In this document: positions 16,231 through 18,662 of the stretch, one piece after another
Position numbering within the stretch: position 1 is the first letter of the stretch
Layout: the number at the start of each line of letters is the position of its first letter
Assembly (NCBI GenBank): GCA_002385985.1
Contig: DGEO01000010.1
Location: 32,690-51,351, forward strand
From: Anaerolineaceae bacterium UBA3924
GTDB lineage: Bacteria > Chloroflexota > Anaerolineae > Anaerolineales > Anaerolineaceae
Direction: 5' to 3'
Length of the DNA stretch: 18,662 bases
Position numbers and translations under genes: made by a program
Notes under the pieces: model-generated
Told to the model about the DNA's origin: nothing
Database searches by the model: none
What the model saw: only the letters and a program-made list of their open reading frames with translations

Positions 16231-17448
16231 CTATGCTGCCTCGGCGCTGGCGGCTGTCACCCGGTCGCGGACCAGGTCGGCCAGCTCCTTGACGGCTCTG
16301 GCCACCGGCGAAGGCTTGGGGTCCAGGACAAAAGGCACCCCGCGGTTGATGGAAGTGATCACCTGGCGCTCGTCGGCCGGGATCACCGCGCTGACCGGCT
16401 GGCGCAGGTTTTCACCCACCTTTTCGGGGGTGATGGCGATTTTTCGGTCGTGTTTGTTCATCACCAGCAGAATCTGTTCCCGCGCGATGTCCGAGTCGTC
16501 AGTCAGGTTGAGGAACTGGCTGGTGGATTTGATGGCGGCGATTTCCTGCGTGGTGACCAGCACGATCAGGTTGGCCTGGTCCAGCGCCACCTGAACCGGC
16601 TCAGACAGGAAGGGGGAGGTGTCCACCACGATGTAGGTGTAGGCCTGGCGCAGGAACTCCAGGATGCGGGCGAAGTGCTCGCCGCGCACCTCGACGGCAG
16701 ACTCCGGGCGGGGCGGGCAGGCCAGGATGTGCAGCCCGGTGGGCTGGTGAGTGACCATTACCGAGCGGACCACGTCCGGGTCCAGCTCTTCGGCCCGCAG
16801 GGCCAGGTCATAGATGGTGTTCTTAGCCTGCTCGTTGAGGAACACGGACACGTCCCCGTACTGCAGGGAGGCATCAACAATGACCGCCCGCTGCTCTTTG
16901 GAATGCAGGCTCACCGCCAGGTTGGTGGCCAGGGTGGTGGTGCCGGCGCCGCCCTTGGGGCTGTAGACCACGATCACCTGACCGGACTGGCCGTTCATCC
17001 CGGGCAGCGGGCCGGTGACCCCGCCGGTGAGGGCGGCCGTTTCCGCCGCCTTGGCGCGCTCCTCGCGGGCCATCTGGCCGGCCCGCAGGATGGCGCTGAC
17101 CAGCTCGTCCAGCACGGGCGGCTTGGGCAGGAAATCCCGCGCTCCGGCCAGCATGGCCCGGCGCATGTAGCTGGCGTCACTCTGGACCGAGAGCATGACC
17201 ACCTGGGTGAAAGGCGACTGGCGGCGGATGGTTTCGGTGGCGGTGATGCCGTCGATATCCGGCATGTTGATGTCCATCAGGACCACATCCGGACGGGACT
17301 GGACGGCCAGGTCGATGGCCTCGCGGCCGCTGCGGGCCGATCCAATCACCTCGATGGCAGGCTCAAACTGCAGCATCCGCCGGATGCTCTCACGAGTGTC
17401 CGCGACGTCGTCCACGATGATCAGGCGGGTCTTCTCCGGTCCAGGCAT
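16231..17448 (-). CDS. cpaE: CpaE/TadZ-like protein: response-regulator receiver domain plus MinD/ParA-type ATPase-like domain
   Basis: CpaE/TadZ proteins place the Tad machine at a defined cell site. The protein is 405 residues. The receiver domain (about 7-125) has acidic Asp13-Asp14, phospho-acceptor Asp59 in VVLMDINMPDIDG, Ser87 and Lys109 (FLPKPP), so it looks phosphorylatable; many CpaE homologues have a degenerate receiver. After a linker, the MinD-like domain (about 157-395) has the deviant Walker A VYSPKGGAGTTTLATNLA. The signature Lys165 is present but the second P-loop Lys is Thr170. Asp192 and Walker B YIVVDTSP (272-279) are kept. ATP binding may be retained with altered hydrolysis, as reported for TadZ-type proteins. 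The ATG 17448 has GGAG five bases upstream. The gene lies 65 bp after cpaB. Confidence 0.93.
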   Translation of the reverse strand: MPGPEKTRLIIVDDVADTRESIRRMLQFEPAIEVIGSARSGREAIDLAVQSRPDVVLMDINMPDIDGITATETIRRQSPFTQVVMLSVQSDASYMRRAMLAGARDFLPKPPVLDELVSAILRAGQMAREERAKAAETAALTGGVTGPLPGMNGQSGQVIVVYSPKGGAGTTTLATNLAVSLHSKEQRAVIVDASLQYGDVSVFLNEQAKNTIYDLALRAEELDPDVVRSVMVTHQPTGLHILACPPRPESAVEVRGEHFARILEFLRQAYTYIVVDTSPFLSEPVQVALDQANLIVLVTTQEIAAIKSTSQFLNLTDDSDIAREQILLVMNKHDRKIAITPEKVGENLRQPVSAVIPADERQVITSINRGVPFVLDPKPSPVARAVKELADLVRDRVTAASAEAA

Positions 17449-17513
17449 ATATACTCCAGTAAAGTGAAAGATCTATGATTCCAGTAGACAGGGCATGGCT
17501 GGCTGGCAGCAGA

Positions 17514-18623
17514 TTACTCCACGTCGGAACCGCTCTCACCCGGGAAGCGCAGCACATCCACGCGCGGCTCCAGCCCGTAGGGCAGCCTGGCCGGCAGCTG
17601 CAGGCCTTTTTGCTCCATCAGGTACTGCAGGGTGACCATGTCGGTGGTGATGGGGGTGGGGTCGGTGGGGTTGCGCAGGGCCAGGTTGAGCTTCGCGCCG
17701 GCCAGCATCAGGTAGTTCAGGTTGATGGCGTCCTGCGGGGAGACGATCAGCGAAATGGTCGTCGGGATGGCGGGCGGCTGCTGCACGGCGGGATCCTGCA
17801 TCTGGGCGGCGGCGTCCAGGGCCGGGTCTCCGGTGGTGGTCACCGGCTCGGGGGCCTCGACCTCAAAATCGCCCAGCTTGAGCACGGTGGCGTCCGGGAC
17901 CACGTTGAAGCAGGCCAGACGCGGGCGCTGCGGCTCGGAGCCGACCACGTAGACCGGCTCGCCCAGGGTCTCGTCGATTTCAGCCCGGCCGAGGATGGAG
18001 GCCGAAGCGCCCTCGATCATGGCGGTGGGGTAGCTGGTGTTCTCGCCCCGCAGGCCGGAGGGCAGCACGTCGACCACGGTGTTGGGCAGCCTGGTCTGGA
18101 ACTCCTGGTCCAGGTCGGCGAACAGGGCGCAGCCGATCACCATGACGTGATCGCCCGGGCGCACGCCGTAGGAGACCGAGGTCAGCTTGCTGACCGGGAT
18201 CGACAGCGCGGTGTAGTTCTCGGGAATTTCAAAGGAAGGGTAGGAAGCCAGCGCCAGCGCCTGGTCCATGATCATGGAAGTGGTCAGCGGGACCTGGGCG
18301 GGGATGTCCTCGACGGCGCGCTGGCCGACGACCTGCTCGATGCTGTTGTAGAACAGCCCGGCGACCATCTGGTCCCTGGGGTAGGCCACCGTGGTGAGCA
18401 CCTCCGCGGTCAGGGCCGCGCCGCGGGGGATCTTCTGGGTGGTGACCACGATGTCGGTCATTTCGACCAGCGGCTGCTGGGCGGCCGGGTCCTCGGGCGG
18501 CTGCCCGGCGGTGGAGCCGAGCATGCCCGGCTGCAGGATGAAAAACAGCGCGACCGCGCCTACAATGAGAACCAGGGCCAGAATGATGAGGATGAGCCCA
18601 CTTTTCCGTCCGCGAGCAGCCAT
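17514..18623 (-). CDS. cpaB: Flp pilus assembly protein CpaB (RcpC/CpaB, SAF domain)
   Basis: CpaB is an extracytoplasmic, membrane-anchored part of the Tad machine; in diderms it works with the CpaC secretin, which is not seen here. The protein is 369 residues with one N-terminal TM (about 9-30) after a short basic head. A Pro/Gln-rich spacer precedes the SAF domain (about 57-120; TTQKIPRGAALTAEVL, 61-76). The RcpC/CpaB domain follows from about 137, with ALSIPVSKLTSVSYGVRPGDHVMVI (139-163). A Pro/Thr-rich insert near 255-285 precedes a beta-rich C-terminus. A strong AGGAGG SD lies five bases before ATG 18623. It is the first visible gene of the Tad unit; the promoter and any pilin gene lie beyond the right edge. 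Confidence 0.93.
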   Translation of the reverse strand: MAARGRKSGLILIILALVLIVGAVALFFILQPGMLGSTAGQPPEDPAAQQPLVEMTDIVVTTQKIPRGAALTAEVLTTVAYPRDQMVAGLFYNSIEQVVGQRAVEDIPAQVPLTTSMIMDQALALASYPSFEIPENYTALSIPVSKLTSVSYGVRPGDHVMVIGCALFADLDQEFQTRLPNTVVDVLPSGLRGENTSYPTAMIEGASASILGRAEIDETLGEPVYVVGSEPQRPRLACFNVVPDATVLKLGDFEVEAPEPVTTTGDPALDAAAQMQDPAVQQPPAIPTTISLIVSPQDAINLNYLMLAGAKLNLALRNPTDPTPITTDMVTLQYLMEQKGLQLPARLPYGLEPRVDVLRFPGESGSDVE

Positions 18624-18662
18624 GCTTGCCTCCTGAATGTTGGTCGATGACGTGCAAAGAGT

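Noticed and set aside
17475..18650. A 391-codon plus-strand open frame
   Set aside because: Antisense to cpaB with a low-complexity Gly/His/Gln composition and no SD support.

Overview
The window is a high-GC, densely packed bacterial chromosome segment, mostly housekeeping genes. It most resembles a Chloroflexota (Anaerolineae-like) genome. The clues are a Tad-type assembly operon with no secretin gene in the visible part (as in bacteria without a classical outer membrane), glycogen genes of bacterial GlgC/GlgA type, and domain fusions such as HAD-DinB. The phylum call is inference from gene content, not from a marker alignment. No phage, transposase, CRISPR array, tRNA or rRNA was found.

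Layout. (1) 1-5150, minus strand: a compact run of cinA, an MTA/SAH-deaminase-like amidohydrolase fused to a CYTH domain, glgA and glgC. Gaps are 9 and 13 bp, then a 4-bp ATGA overlap; glgC runs off the left edge. (2) 5299-6628, plus strand: a YraN-type endonuclease-like gene and miaA, overlapping by 14 bp and divergent from cinA. (3) 6680-8572, minus: ftsH with its own terminator, a strong SD, a GTG start and an extended -10 promoter. (4) 8788-10319, minus: an eight-cysteine small protein overlapping (ATGA) a HAD phosphatase-DinB fusion. (5) 10426-10986, minus: efp with a good sigma70-type promoter. (6) 10987-11407: a gene-free 421-bp interval with several inverted repeats, including a 50-bp near-continuous perfect palindrome and the likely hpf terminator. 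(7) 11408-18623, minus: cpaB, cpaE, cpaF, tadB, tadC, comF and hpf, apparently one transcription unit entering from beyond the right edge.

How the genes work together. glgC and glgA make ADP-glucose and polymerise it into glycogen. The amidohydrolase and CinA in the same run suggest nucleoside and pyridine-nucleotide salvage. cpaB-tadC encode the inner motor, platform and regulatory parts of a Tad/Flp pilus or related secretion machine. ComF (linked to DNA uptake) and long HPF (ribosome hibernation) follow in the same direction, which may tie pilus and competence expression to slow growth.

No wholly new multi-gene system could be demonstrated. The most interesting items are the amidohydrolase-CYTH fusion with altered CYTH metal-site residues, the CinA with an eroded amidase domain, the Cys8 protein coupled to HAD-DinB, and the palindrome cluster between efp and hpf.
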